52,045 nucleotides of DNA from CAJQQY01 sp964352225 (GTDB taxonomy: Bacteria > Bacteroidota > Bacteroidia > Chitinophagales > Saprospiraceae): contig CAYGRM010000007.1 in the NCBI GenBank assembly GCA_964352225.1, positions 1 to 52,045 on the forward strand, read 5' to 3'. Made by a program: the position numbers and the translations under genes. Below, piece by piece: positions 15,929 through 25,534 of this stretch. The stretch's first letter is position 1, and every line of letters begins with the position of its first letter. The notes beneath the pieces were generated by a model. That model had not been told where the DNA came from, did not search any database, and saw only the letters and a list, made by a program, of their open reading frames with translations.

Positions 15929-16178
15929 AAACTGAATATTCGGGAATATGGAAAGTAGATAAATGTTAAAACGATGATTTTGATAATCAATGAGTCATGG
16001 ACGTTAGTCAGAATGAAAAAGAAAACGTCTTCTTTAAGCTGCAGAAAACTGCCAATTGGAAGCACCGTAAAAAAAAGACTCCAAAGCCTTTACACCTTAC
16101 AAAATCTCTTGTCTAACTAAGAAAAGAGATTACCCTCGAATATTAGAAGTTGTCTAATACTATAAAACTCATTGGATT

Positions 16179-17123
16179 ATGAAAAACTGGACGATAGCCG
16201 ATATACCAGCTGATTTAAGCGATAATACCTACATCATTACGGGTACCAGCTCAGGTATTGGAACCGTAATAGCTTATGAATTAGCGAAAAGGGGTGCGCA
16301 AGTTATTGCGGGAAACAGAAATGTAGACAAAGCTCATAAGGCCATGGAAGCCATAAGGAATCAGTCAGATAATTTGAGCAGTCTAAAAGTCCTTCCACTA
16401 GATATTTCATCCTTTAAGTCCGTAAGGAAATTTGTAGAAAAAGTAAATAAGGATGCCAATATCTCCCAAATCGATGGCTTGCTCTTGAATGCGGGTATTA
16501 TGGCATTGCCAGAGAGAAAGGAATCTATTGATGGATTTGAATTACAGATGGCTACCAATGTGTTGGGTCACCATTTGCTCACTTCCTTACTGATGCACAA
16601 AATTAAACTTGCCTCCAAGGCGGTAATTATTTCTACCAGTTCCTCGGCAAGCAGCAATGTATTCAATAAAGCAATTTGGAACGATATCAATGCGGAAAAT
16701 AAATATGATCCTTGGGAACAATATGGCCTATCAAAAATAGCAGCAATTCAATTTAGAGATGGTCTGCGTGAAATCATAAAAGATGCGAAGCTTCAAAATA
16801 AAATCCATGTTCACACTACCCATCCAGGCTTAACCGCTACACCTTTGTTTGATGCTTCTAAAGGTATTTTTGCTAGCGTATTCAGAAGTGTCAGAGGTAT
16901 CTTCATGATGAATGTGGAACAAGGCGCTCTATCCACTCTGCGAGCAACAGTAGATCAAACGCTCCCAGATGGTAGTTTTATAGGACCCGGAGGTATTACT
17001 GGTATGACAGGAAATCCGAAAGTGATTAAAGTTTACAATCCGAGACTATCACTCGATCCGATTTTAAGAAGGAAAATGTGGGAATATTGCGACCAAGTAA
17101 CTAATACAATTTGGAAAATTTAA
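16179..17123 (+). CDS. Short-chain dehydrogenase, retinol dehydrogenase/WWOX-like
   Basis: A 314-residue SDR with TGTSSGIG near residue 23, LDIS, NAGIM in place of the usual NNAG (residues about 104-108), the stabilising MATNVLGHHLL segment, STSSSA with the catalytic Ser, and YGLSK with catalytic Tyr and Lys. THPGLTATPLF follows. The N-terminal extension of about 16 residues and the overall pattern match the bacterial relatives of RDH11-14 and WWOX, which reduce aldehydes or ketones with NAD(P)H. The substrate is unknown and there is no operon partner. Confidence 0.87.
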   Translation: MKNWTIADIPADLSDNTYIITGTSSGIGTVIAYELAKRGAQVIAGNRNVDKAHKAMEAIRNQSDNLSSLKVLPLDISSFKSVRKFVEKVNKDANISQIDGLLLNAGIMALPERKESIDGFELQMATNVLGHHLLTSLLMHKIKLASKAVIISTSSSASSNVFNKAIWNDINAENKYDPWEQYGLSKIAAIQFRDGLREIIKDAKLQNKIHVHTTHPGLTATPLFDASKGIFASVFRSVRGIFMMNVEQGALSTLRATVDQTLPDGSFIGPGGITGMTGNPKVIKVYNPRLSLDPILRRKMWEYCDQVTNTIWKI

Positions 17124-17165
17124 CTACTAGTAATTTAATTGAAAAAATATTAAAAACTATTTTTT

Positions 17166-17194
17166 TAATTTTAACCATCTGAAAAGTGTAAACG
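17166..17194. repeat. 29-bp intergenic repeat, copy 2
   Basis: Near-copy of 11650-11678 (core attttaaccatctgaaaag). It lies 42 bp after the dehydrogenase stop. The rest of the 300-bp convergent gap to 17423 shows nothing clear. Confidence 0.55.
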
Positions 17195-17423
17195 TTTATC
17201 AAGACAACGGTTTATTTATACTTAACATAATCTTATTTATCGGCGTTTTTGTATCGTCCTAAAATGGGTTGACACTCAACTCATAAAACAATGATAGTCA
17301 AACAGTTACGTTTACCTTCGTAAAATTCAAAAAACCCATTAATCCTCCCGAAGTCTAAAAAAAGTACTCCATAAAATTTAAAACGGATTGTTCCCTAAAT
17401 CAACTCTGTCTTTTACATTAAAC

Positions 17424-19745
17424 TTAATACATAACTGGTAAAGTAAATTTCACTCGAACCTTTTCTCCTTTATCAATGCCTGAATGCCATAAAATATTTT
17501 TCGATTTCAAGTCATAGAGTACCTTTTTTATGGCTTCAAAAAATTTCCCATCTCTGCTCTGCATCGTTTGGACATCACTTAGACTTCCATCTTTTTCTAC
17601 CACAAAGGTTACTATTGCTCTTCTGTTTTTTACTTCATTCGCTATTTTCAAATATTCAGGATGACTAAAGATGTATGCTTGAAATTTATCCGTTGAACAT
17701 TTATAGCGTTGGCTATAATTTTCTATTTCTTCACATCCAGGAAACATCGGCATCACTTCTGCTACTTTTTTTACCTCAGAAACTGGTTGAGGCGAGGGAG
17801 TAATTTTCTTAGCCTCTTGTTGTCTTTTTCGATTTCGTGCTGCTATGGCTGCGTGCTCTGGGTCGCTTGCCTTTTCCCATCGATTACTTGGAATAACAGA
17901 ACCAATAGCAATCTTTTTTTTCAATGGCACATAATCAGTTTTCTTCTTTTTGACTGTAATCTTAATTTGATATTCATGCTCTTCATCAGGTACTTCAAAA
18001 GAATATTTTGTTTGAGAAGTATTGAGTACTTTATCTTTTTTTCGACTCAAAACTTGTACCTGAGTAATCGTACGATTTGGAATTCCGCTGTAAGTCCTTA
18101 TCCCTTTTTGCATGCAAATCTGATAAGTATTATCATAATTTCCATCTTTATAAAAGGTGATCGGTAATCCATCAATTTCTTGGATAGGTAAATTTTGAAA
18201 GTCTTTAAGGGAAATATAGAAGTCCTCTGTTTCTTCCAAGTCCGTTTCCATTGCTAAATTAAAATTAGCCGTCAAATACCTTGTTCCTTTGGGCGGCATT
18301 TTCTCCATATACAGACTGATCGAAATATCTTCGAAAGTACTTTCTTTCGTCAACTCTACTTTTCCCAAATCCAACTTCTCTCCTCTCTCATCTAAAATTT
18401 CGATAGAGGAAAAAATCGGATTATAACCTGGTGTCCCACTTTCAATTGGAAATTCGACATTGATTCCATCCTTGATCCAACGGGTATTTTGACTAATTGA
18501 GATTTTAGAAATACTTTGATCGGTAAAATGGTCATCTTCCATTTTGATAAAACTATCATCAAGCGAAAGATTAAAATTATTTTTGAAAAAGACTTCCCGA
18601 ACGATTGGCTGATGATAAGTAATTTCTAATTCTGCGGTATAAGGTAAATCACTTTTTTTGACTTTAATATTTTTTTCATGCCCCCTAGAGTCACCACAAG
18701 ACGTAACCATCGGATTAAGAAACTTTATTGATTTAACTTTCAAGGGAGTATTCGCGTTTGCTATATCATATGGACCATTCATACAAGCACCTCTTCCATT
18801 AATAGTCCACTCTATTATCGTATTATTTATTTTAGTCCGAACGCCTTCTTGCAATTCTACCGTTATTTTTTCAGTTATCAACTCATCAGTATGTTCTAGC
18901 AAAACTATCGAACCTTCTGTCATAATATTAGTAGCCATAGAGGGAATAGAAAATGCTTGAGTTTCAAATGTTGCGAGCCTATCATCTTCCGAAAGTGTTG
19001 GTAGAGACAAAGCTTGATACAGCTTAGTTGTTGCTATAAATTTTCCTTCGCGAGCCTGACCCCTTACATATTCATTTCGCTCCTGCTCTTTTATTGAACG
19101 CTCTTTTAAATAATCTTTGCCTCCATTATCTTTCATCAAAAATAACTTTGACCGATTGATGTCTATGGAGATATCTTTTTTAGAAAGTTCTTTTTTTGTC
19201 GCTTTCGGCAAAGTAATTTCATGCGTCAGTTTTACTCCTTCATCAAAGAAATAGTGCTCCCTTGCCGCAATTTCCAAACTCATAGGTACGCATTGAAAAT
19301 CTCGATTAGCATCATATCGAAATCCATTTTGTGGGCCATAATTTTTGGTAAAAACTTCATAGCGGCAAATCACAGATACTTTATCCAATGGATGCAATAA
19401 AGAATATTGAATGCGATGATTTAAGAAAAATGTCGATGGCTTGATTCCTTTGCTGACGATGGGTTTTGATGATCCATAATACATTTCGTAAATGTCAGTT
19501 TTCCCATTTTGAAAAGTGACGGGGGGTGATTGACGATGATAGACTAGGCTTTCATTTTCATCAAAAACCTGCACATCAATGACGGCACTAATAACAACTC
19601 CTGTTTGATTGTAAACTATCCCTGAATGCACAGAATGAAGCATAATTGAATTAGTCTGTGGTGTGTAAAAATGATAGTAAACTTGCGCTTTGATAGCACT
19701 ACTCAAAAAAAGTAATAGAATTAATATAGACAATAGCTTCTTCAT
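17424..19745 (-). CDS. Large secreted protein with C-terminal TonB domain
   Basis: The 773-residue product has a signal peptide (LLFLSSAIKAQ), a long beta-rich region of about 600 residues that I do not recognise, a charged linker (AAIARNRKRQQEAKKI), and a C-terminal TonB domain from about residue 665: the Bacteroidota hallmark MPMFPGCEEI, then NRRAIVTFVVEKDGSLSDVQ and KVRVKFTLPV. TonB domains contact outer-membrane receptors and transmit energy. This one has no ordinary Pro-rich spacer, and its signal looks cleavable, so it may be a periplasmic adaptor. It starts 4 bp after the stop of the T9SS propeller gene, so the two form an operon. Confidence 0.78.
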   Translation of the reverse strand: MKKLLSILILLLFLSSAIKAQVYYHFYTPQTNSIMLHSVHSGIVYNQTGVVISAVIDVQVFDENESLVYHRQSPPVTFQNGKTDIYEMYYGSSKPIVSKGIKPSTFFLNHRIQYSLLHPLDKVSVICRYEVFTKNYGPQNGFRYDANRDFQCVPMSLEIAAREHYFFDEGVKLTHEITLPKATKKELSKKDISIDINRSKLFLMKDNGGKDYLKERSIKEQERNEYVRGQAREGKFIATTKLYQALSLPTLSEDDRLATFETQAFSIPSMATNIMTEGSIVLLEHTDELITEKITVELQEGVRTKINNTIIEWTINGRGACMNGPYDIANANTPLKVKSIKFLNPMVTSCGDSRGHEKNIKVKKSDLPYTAELEITYHQPIVREVFFKNNFNLSLDDSFIKMEDDHFTDQSISKISISQNTRWIKDGINVEFPIESGTPGYNPIFSSIEILDERGEKLDLGKVELTKESTFEDISISLYMEKMPPKGTRYLTANFNLAMETDLEETEDFYISLKDFQNLPIQEIDGLPITFYKDGNYDNTYQICMQKGIRTYSGIPNRTITQVQVLSRKKDKVLNTSQTKYSFEVPDEEHEYQIKITVKKKKTDYVPLKKKIAIGSVIPSNRWEKASDPEHAAIAARNRKRQQEAKKITPSPQPVSEVKKVAEVMPMFPGCEEIENYSQRYKCSTDKFQAYIFSHPEYLKIANEVKNRRAIVTFVVEKDGSLSDVQTMQSRDGKFFEAIKKVLYDLKSKNILWHSGIDKGEKVRVKFTLPVMY

Positions 19746-19749
19746 AACT

Positions 19750-21012
19750 TTAAAATTTTACAATTGACGTAGCATAAAATTCTTGTTGTTCGTTTTTTAT
19801 ATTCAAAAAATAAATTCCTTTTGGTAAAAAAGAAATATCAATCTGATCAGAAAATGATTTTTGTAACAATACTTTTCCGTGAACATTTAATACTTGAATA
19901 TCTTCAATAGACTCCCCTCCTTTGATATTAATAAAATCAGCAGTAGGATTTGGAAATATGGAGTATCCTATTTTTGATTTTAAATCAAGTGTAGGAGTCG
20001 GATCACTCAAATCCATTTCTACCACCCCATTACTTGTTCCAATAAAAATTTTGTCTCCGATAGTTTTCATTTCATAACAAGTCGCATATCCAAAGGCTGG
20101 GAAGTTAGAATTACTTTCATCATAAACCACCCAATCCGTTCCATCAAAAACGGCTACATCGTTAGAGTAAAAATTACCAATAATAATATCATCTCCGTGG
20201 GAGGTAATTGCCGTAACATCTGTGTAAGGAATATCAGAGTTTAAAGAAGTGATATGCTCCCAATCCGTTCCATCAAAAACCAAAAGCCCTCCATTATTAA
20301 AATTATTATCATTGATAGAAAACCAAACTCTTCCATCTTCGGTCACCGTCATTCCATTAATTTCATCTGTTCCGATAGCACCTAAAACAGGATAATTTTG
20401 CCAATCATATTTTGTGACTTGCCCTTCTTTAAGGTTGTAGAGGTCTCCGCCATCATCAATCCAAATTTCATTTTTTGCACGATCCAATTCTATAAATGAA
20501 GGAAGGAATATATCATTCAACAAAGCTAAACCTCCCGTAAATGCTCCATCATGTGTCCATGTTCCGTTTTCCAAAATTGAAATTCCATTTCCATTGGAAA
20601 ATCCAAAAACAATTACATTATTGGTATCAATGGCCAAATCTCTCATGTATTCATGAGGTAACTCAGAATTGGAAGGCAAATAATTAGTTACGGTTGTTCC
20701 ATCAAATTGATCTACGCCTGAATAGTGAGCAATCCAAATATCACCATTCGGAGCAAGGTCTAATTCTCTAGCAGCAGAAATTGCATCACTTTCAAAACCA
20801 TAATTTTGACGATCAATTGTTGTCCATGAACTCCCATCGTAAGTGGATAGAATTTTTTCTCCTCGAGAAATACAAACCAAGTTATCTCCATCAACGACCA
20901 TTTCTGTTATGTAATTTCCAAAGTTTGAAGGATCAGGATTGTGTGTAGAAAAAATTTGAGCAAATGCTGAAATGTAAAGTATCGAAACTAAAAATGTTAT
21001 TATTGTTTTCAT
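19750..21012 (-). CDS. Secreted beta-propeller protein with T9SS sorting domain
   Basis: A 420-residue protein with signal peptide (MKTIITFLVSILYISAFAQ). Residues about 30-340 are repeated propeller-type blades, each with a DGxxW or DGTDW turn (YDGSSWTTID, FDGTDWEHITSLN, FDGTDWVVYDESN), similar to the ligand-binding propeller of two-component sensors. The C-terminus (about 345-420) is a T9SS type A sorting domain: YSIFPNPTADFINIKG, QVLNVHGKVLLQ, LPKGIYFLNI. The protein should be exported across the outer membrane and attached to the surface or released. It is first in an operon with the TonB-domain gene. Confidence 0.88.
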   Translation of the reverse strand: MKTIITFLVSILYISAFAQIFSTHNPDPSNFGNYITEMVVDGDNLVCISRGEKILSTYDGSSWTTIDRQNYGFESDAISAARELDLAPNGDIWIAHYSGVDQFDGTTVTNYLPSNSELPHEYMRDLAIDTNNVIVFGFSNGNGISILENGTWTHDGAFTGGLALLNDIFLPSFIELDRAKNEIWIDDGGDLYNLKEGQVTKYDWQNYPVLGAIGTDEINGMTVTEDGRVWFSINDNNFNNGGLLVFDGTDWEHITSLNSDIPYTDVTAITSHGDDIIIGNFYSNDVAVFDGTDWVVYDESNSNFPAFGYATCYEMKTIGDKIFIGTSNGVVEMDLSDPTPTLDLKSKIGYSIFPNPTADFINIKGGESIEDIQVLNVHGKVLLQKSFSDQIDISFLPKGIYFLNIKNEQQEFYATSIVKF

Positions 21013-21190
21013 CTAATTAACTAGTGTTATGAGTTTAAGTAATGACTCAAATGTATTCCATTCTTTTTTTTAAAAAATAAAAATAGAACCAACGGTCACT
21101 CTCAAAAGAGCATCGGTAAATGCTTTTTCCATTCCTCCGACAACAATGACCTTTCCTCTAATTGCCTCATTAATCTATTTTTTCTCTCCA

Positions 21191-21198
21191 TACATTTG
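21191..21198 (+). promoter_or_regulatory. -7 promoter box of the Bacteroidota type
   Basis: TACATTTG fits TAnnTTTG exactly and lies 37 bp before the ATG at 21235. I see no good TTTG at the usual distance upstream. Confidence 0.4.
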
Positions 21199-21234
21199 AA
21201 TCAAATAATTTTTAAAACACTAAAAAAATAGAAA

Positions 21235-21726
21235 ATGAAATTTTTAAATTTATTTGTAATTGCATTGTTATCAATAATTTTAACCTTTACCTCTTCTTGC
21301 GAAAAAGATGATGAAGGTCAAGCTGGAGTAGGTTATGAAAACTGTGATGAGTCTTCTAACTGCAATGATAAAAGTTGCGCCCGAATGCTTGATATTAGAG
21401 ATGATGTAATTTGCTCTATTGAAGAAAATGACGATGAAGATTGGTACGCCTACGTAGTGACTGGAAATGATGTCAATAATAATGGCGGTAACTATTCTTT
21501 CAATTTTATTAATGATACAGAAGCACTCAATATTAAAGTAGAATTATTCCTGGATGGCGTAGCCGAAGGCAAGATTATGACGACTGGAAATGGTGATGGT
21601 ATTTATGAAGGTGGACTAGACTTGACAGGTGGCATCACTTTTTTGGAAGAGGGAACATACTATCTTAAAGTGAGTAGAGAGAGCGGCGATCTAGGAAGTG
21701 GAATTTACCAAATCAGAATTAACTAA
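21235..21726 (+). CDS. Acidic lipoprotein with pre-peptidase-like beta domain
   Basis: The 163-residue product has a lipoprotein signal ending TFTSSC, then an acidic Cys-containing stretch (YENCDESSNCNDKSCARM), and a beta-sandwich-like remainder (EDDWYAYVV-type start EDWYAYVVTG, GNYSFNFIND, EGTYYLKVSRESGDLGSGIY). The DxDWY start and the GTYYLKV ending resemble PPC-type domains found on secreted enzymes. Binding or structural role is guessed. The next gene begins 2 bp after its stop, so they are co-translated. Confidence 0.7.
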   Translation: MKFLNLFVIALLSIILTFTSSCEKDDEGQAGVGYENCDESSNCNDKSCARMLDIRDDVICSIEENDDEDWYAYVVTGNDVNNNGGNYSFNFINDTEALNIKVELFLDGVAEGKIMTTGNGDGIYEGGLDLTGGITFLEEGTYYLKVSRESGDLGSGIYQIRIN

Positions 21727-21728
21727 AA

Positions 21729-22280
21729 ATGAAAAACCTACCAACCCAAATTGAAATCAACGCCACACCTTACGAGGTGTGGCTTGTTTTGACCCAATTT
21801 CATTCCTATGAATTATGGAATCCATTTATAGCTAATATAAAGGGTGAAGTTCGTTTAGGAAAAAAACTAAACGTGACCTTGTTTCCAAGTATGCCCCAAC
21901 TAAATGATCGAATGCTCGATAACAAGAAACTAGACGACGGACCAAACTTTGCAGGACAAGAAATGACACAACTCAACAAATCGTCTTCCTTCAACGTAAA
22001 AGTCACTCAGCTCCGAGATGAAAAAAAATTACGCTGGGAAAAAAAATCTTTTTTCCTAGGCAATTACTTCCATGAATTCATTCTAGAAAAAACTTCTAAC
22101 GATACCACTACCTTTAAAAATAATATTTATATGAGTGGATTTTTGGTCAATATGGGTTGGGATGCCTACATCAAACATATGTACCAAAGTGGTTTGGAAC
22201 TCATGAACGAAGCACTTAAAAACAAAGTCGAAGCCAAAGATTTTTATATAGATATCAAATTAGCTGACGAAAGAAGGTAA
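21729..22280 (+). CDS. SRPBCC (START-like) family protein
   Basis: The 183-residue soluble protein begins with the family pattern IEINATPYEVWLVLTQFHSY, followed by ELWNPFIANIKGEVRLG, that is, an NxxPxxVWxxLTdfxxYxxWNPF signature. It ends with a long C-terminal helix (WDAYIKHMYQSGLELMNEAL). Proteins of this fold bind hydrophobic ligands in a deep pocket. It lacks a signal peptide, unlike its operon partner 2 bp upstream. Confidence 0.85.
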   Translation: MKNLPTQIEINATPYEVWLVLTQFHSYELWNPFIANIKGEVRLGKKLNVTLFPSMPQLNDRMLDNKKLDDGPNFAGQEMTQLNKSSSFNVKVTQLRDEKKLRWEKKSFFLGNYFHEFILEKTSNDTTTFKNNIYMSGFLVNMGWDAYIKHMYQSGLELMNEALKNKVEAKDFYIDIKLADERR

Positions 22281-22289
22281 GAACTCTAA

Positions 22290-22319
22290 ACCGTTCATTC
22301 CTAAAAATGAACCGATACT
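22290..22319 (+). promoter_or_regulatory. Candidate LytTR regulator binding site before the kinase operon
   Basis: ACCGTTCAT (22290-22298) fits the published LytTR half-site [TA][AC][CA]GTTN[AG][TG] at all positions. A weaker half-site ACCGATACT (22311-22319, 7 of 9) follows after exactly 12 bp, giving the usual 21-bp spacing. It ends 66 bp before the kinase start. Confidence 0.5.
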
Positions 22320-22336
22320 CCGAGGTTTAACATTTT

Positions 22337-22356
22337 CCTGCCTGTCGGCAAGCAGG
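22337..22356. repeat. Palindromic intergenic repeat (CCTGCCTG...GCAGG type)
   Basis: The 20-bp unit cctgcctgtcggcaagcagg is close to the palindrome widespread between Bacteroidota genes. It could form a hairpin in the leader of the kinase operon. Confidence 0.55.
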
Positions 22357-22384
22357 TTTTCCAAAAACATTATATCTTCAAGCT

Positions 22385-25300
22385 ATGCAATGCGTGCAAA
22401 AATATAGTTGGAAAAAAATGCTCTCGGTTAGTATTTTTTTAAGTTGTTGCTTGGGAGTTTTTTCTCAAGACTACGACTATATTAATTATACCACCAAAGA
22501 TGGACTGCCAACCAATTATGTCTATGGCGTAGTCGAAGATGATGATGGATACATCTGGGCATATACCGAAAATGGATTAGCCAAATTCGATGGCTATACT
22601 TTCCAAAATTTCAATACGTCAGATGGATTACCCGGCAATGACATTGTTAATGCGGTAAAAGATAAAGAAGGAAAAATTTTCTTTTGGATCTATAACAATC
22701 GACCTTCCTATCTTTTTCAAGATAGTTTTCATATCATTCATGATACGCCCTGTAGCATAATTAATGGATTATATGATGGATATATTGATTATGTATGCGA
22801 GGATTATAGTTTGATATCTTTTGTGGATAATCATGTAGTTCCTGTTCAATACGGACTAATTGATTCCTTCTTGTTAATGAAGGAAAGGAATTCATTTGAA
22901 CTGAAAAAAAGGGAAGCGTTGCCAAGGAATTATAAACAGGGAATTCCATTAGACCAATCATATAATTTGATCATTAGTCAAGATTCTGTTTTTTATTATT
23001 CTTTTGGAAAAAAAAGTACAATCAGGTCTTTTACTGATGGATACATAGCTATTTTTTATAATTCACAAAAAGCATATTGGAAAAATGGAAATCAAAAAGG
23101 GGAAATAAACCTAAGTGGATTTTCATGGAGCATGGGAAGTCAAGCTCAACAGGGACTATTTGAATTAAATAATTCTTATAAGGTCTTAGTGAAAAATGCG
23201 CAATTTGAATTTTTACTTTTAAACTTTAAAAATAAAGACGTCAAAAAAATTGATCTTAATCAACAAGGAATTTTTCCAGAATCTCATGCTGAAATTAGTG
23301 CCTTCGATAGCACATTTATAATAAGTACTGACAAGGGGATATTGGAGTATGACTTTGAAGGAAACCTAGTCGAAAAATTAATCTTACCCGACTTAGTACA
23401 TAACTTTTATTTGCATCGTGGGTACAAAGATTCGAAGGGAAACTTTTGGGTAGGTAGTCGCGAAGGTGGTCTTTTCTTTTTTCCAAAACAAAAACGTAAC
23501 ACGAGTCGCCTGACTTCTATTTTCTCTAAGGACAAAACTTTCGAGCGATTGATAAGTACTTCGGATGGACAACTTTTGGGCATTACCGATAACTGCGGAA
23601 TTTATCATATTAAAGAAAATCAACTCATTAAAGTTGCTGAACCGATTAAAAGAAATAGATTTAGAACAGCAATAAATACACCTCATGGAATTATTATTTC
23701 TAGTTCTTTCCGAGATTTTTTAATACAAAATAATGGCAATCAATTTAAAATAAGTTCTGTAAAAGATAAACTTAGATTTCAAATAAGCAGCAAGGCTAAG
23801 ACGGATAAGGAGGATCGAGTTAATGGCAGGAACTTGTTTTTAAATAATGCCTTCTCTTTTTCTTATGATGAAAAGAGACAAATACTCTATTCAAATTACA
23901 CCCAAGGATGGGTAGCAGAATATCGATTTATTGATGGTAAAAAAATTGAATTTAAGTGGAATAGATTAGGATGCAATAATTTATATTTCCATTCTGAGCA
24001 AGACAAATTGTTTTCAGGCTATAGTGAAGGAATGGCAATTGTAAAGGATGAAAAAATGATTCCTTTTCTAGCTGAAAAGAATGCTTTAAAAAATATTTCT
24101 ACCATAGCTGGAACTGGGGATGATCTTTGGATTGGAACAGAAAGCAATGGACTTTTCCATTATTCATTTGCTACTCAAAAATTGAACAAAATATCTGACG
24201 CAGCCAATATTCGACGACTTAAATTTGACCAGCAAAATGTATATGTGTCCAGCAATGAAGGTGTTTTAATTGTTTCAAAAAAGGCTCCGAGTGAAGTTCC
24301 AATCATTCAATATACTTCAAAAAATGGATTGCCTTCCAATGAAATTCAAGATGTACACCCCACCGAAGATGGAAAATTTATCTATGTAGCAACGACGGAA
24401 GGATTATATAAAATTGATAGAATTGCAGATTTTAAAACCACGCTTTCTGCTGAAAATTTGCAAATCAATAAAGTCTCAGTAAATCAAAAGATAGTTTCGA
24501 AAACGGATCATTTAAATCTCTCTCACCTCGAAAATAATCTGGAAATTCAATATCACTTGCAATCGTATGCGAGCAATGGAGACATCAAATATTTTACTAA
24601 GTTAGAACCGATTCAAAAAGATTGGAAAGAAACCAAAGAGCGAGAAATCAACTTCTTTTCGCTCGCACCTAACGAATATACTTTTAACCTCAAGGCACAA
24701 GATATTTATGGAAATGAGGTTTCCATCGAGCCTTTGAAAATGAAAATTCGAAAAGCATTTTGGCAAACAATAGGTTTTCGATTGATGACTGCCTTTGCTT
24801 TTTTAGGAGGATTGATTTTTTGGTTTCTCCGAAGAGAGAGGAAACAAAAAGAGCAACTCCAAAAAGAAAAAACAATCAATCGTCGAATGGCAGAATTGGA
24901 ACTTTCAGCACTCCGTGCGCAAATGAATCCACATTTTGTTTTTAATGCCTTGGGGGCGATTCAATATTATATTCAGACAAATGAAGTGGAAGCAGCCGAT
25001 GATTATTTAACCAAATTTGCTAGACTGATGCGGAAGTATTTGGACAGTTCTAAGCAAAAAATGATTTCGTTGAAAAATGAAATTGAATTGTTAGAAATTT
25101 ATACGGATTTGGAGAAATTACGTTTTGAAGATTTGTTTGCTGTAAAAATTGAGGTACAAAAAGATATAGATGTTGATGATATTTATCTACCATCGATGCT
25201 CATTCAGCCATTCGTGGAAAATGCCATTAACCATGGACTCGATGAACGTAGAGATAAAAAAGGCATTTTGAATATTCGTTTTTATAAAGAGCATAAGGTG

Positions 25301-25534
25301 CTCGTTTGCGAAATTAATGATAACGGAGTAGGTCGAAAAAACACCCAAGCTACTCATCGAAAGGGCCATCACTCACGTGGCCTTGGCATCATCCAAGAAA
25401 AAATACAAACACTTCGAGCATCTGGATTAATTGATATTTCATTGGACATTCAAGACCTCGATTCCACCGATCCTAAATATCCCGGAACCCAAGTAATTTT
25501 AAAAATTAAACACCTTGACAATGACAACATTTAA
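22385..25534 (+). CDS. Propeller-sensor histidine kinase (LytS/YehU type), first kinase of a kinase-regulator-kinase operon
   Basis: The 1049-residue protein has a signal peptide (LGVFSQ), two-component propeller repeats (YTTKDGLPTNYVYGVVEDDD at about 34-53; NTSDGLPGNDIVNAV; YTSKNGLPSNEIQDV), a Y_Y_Y-type domain before the membrane (about 690-790), one membrane helix near 795-813, and a His_kinase domain. The phosphoacceptor lies in AQMNPHFVFNALGAIQYY near residue 850; the N box is QPFVENAINHGL and the G box INDNGVGRK. The large periplasmic propeller should sense a ligand, perhaps a glycan or surface signal. The regulator gene overlaps its last 14 bp. Confidence 0.9.
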   Translation: MQCVQKYSWKKMLSVSIFLSCCLGVFSQDYDYINYTTKDGLPTNYVYGVVEDDDGYIWAYTENGLAKFDGYTFQNFNTSDGLPGNDIVNAVKDKEGKIFFWIYNNRPSYLFQDSFHIIHDTPCSIINGLYDGYIDYVCEDYSLISFVDNHVVPVQYGLIDSFLLMKERNSFELKKREALPRNYKQGIPLDQSYNLIISQDSVFYYSFGKKSTIRSFTDGYIAIFYNSQKAYWKNGNQKGEINLSGFSWSMGSQAQQGLFELNNSYKVLVKNAQFEFLLLNFKNKDVKKIDLNQQGIFPESHAEISAFDSTFIISTDKGILEYDFEGNLVEKLILPDLVHNFYLHRGYKDSKGNFWVGSREGGLFFFPKQKRNTSRLTSIFSKDKTFERLISTSDGQLLGITDNCGIYHIKENQLIKVAEPIKRNRFRTAINTPHGIIISSSFRDFLIQNNGNQFKISSVKDKLRFQISSKAKTDKEDRVNGRNLFLNNAFSFSYDEKRQILYSNYTQGWVAEYRFIDGKKIEFKWNRLGCNNLYFHSEQDKLFSGYSEGMAIVKDEKMIPFLAEKNALKNISTIAGTGDDLWIGTESNGLFHYSFATQKLNKISDAANIRRLKFDQQNVYVSSNEGVLIVSKKAPSEVPIIQYTSKNGLPSNEIQDVHPTEDGKFIYVATTEGLYKIDRIADFKTTLSAENLQINKVSVNQKIVSKTDHLNLSHLENNLEIQYHLQSYASNGDIKYFTKLEPIQKDWKETKEREINFFSLAPNEYTFNLKAQDIYGNEVSIEPLKMKIRKAFWQTIGFRLMTAFAFLGGLIFWFLRRERKQKEQLQKEKTINRRMAELELSALRAQMNPHFVFNALGAIQYYIQTNEVEAADDYLTKFARLMRKYLDSSKQKMISLKNEIELLEIYTDLEKLRFEDLFAVKIEVQKDIDVDDIYLPSMLIQPFVENAINHGLDERRDKKGILNIRFYKEHKVLVCEINDNGVGRKNTQATHRKGHHSRGLGIIQEKIQTLRASGLIDISLDIQDLDSTDPKYPGTQVILKIKHLDNDNI

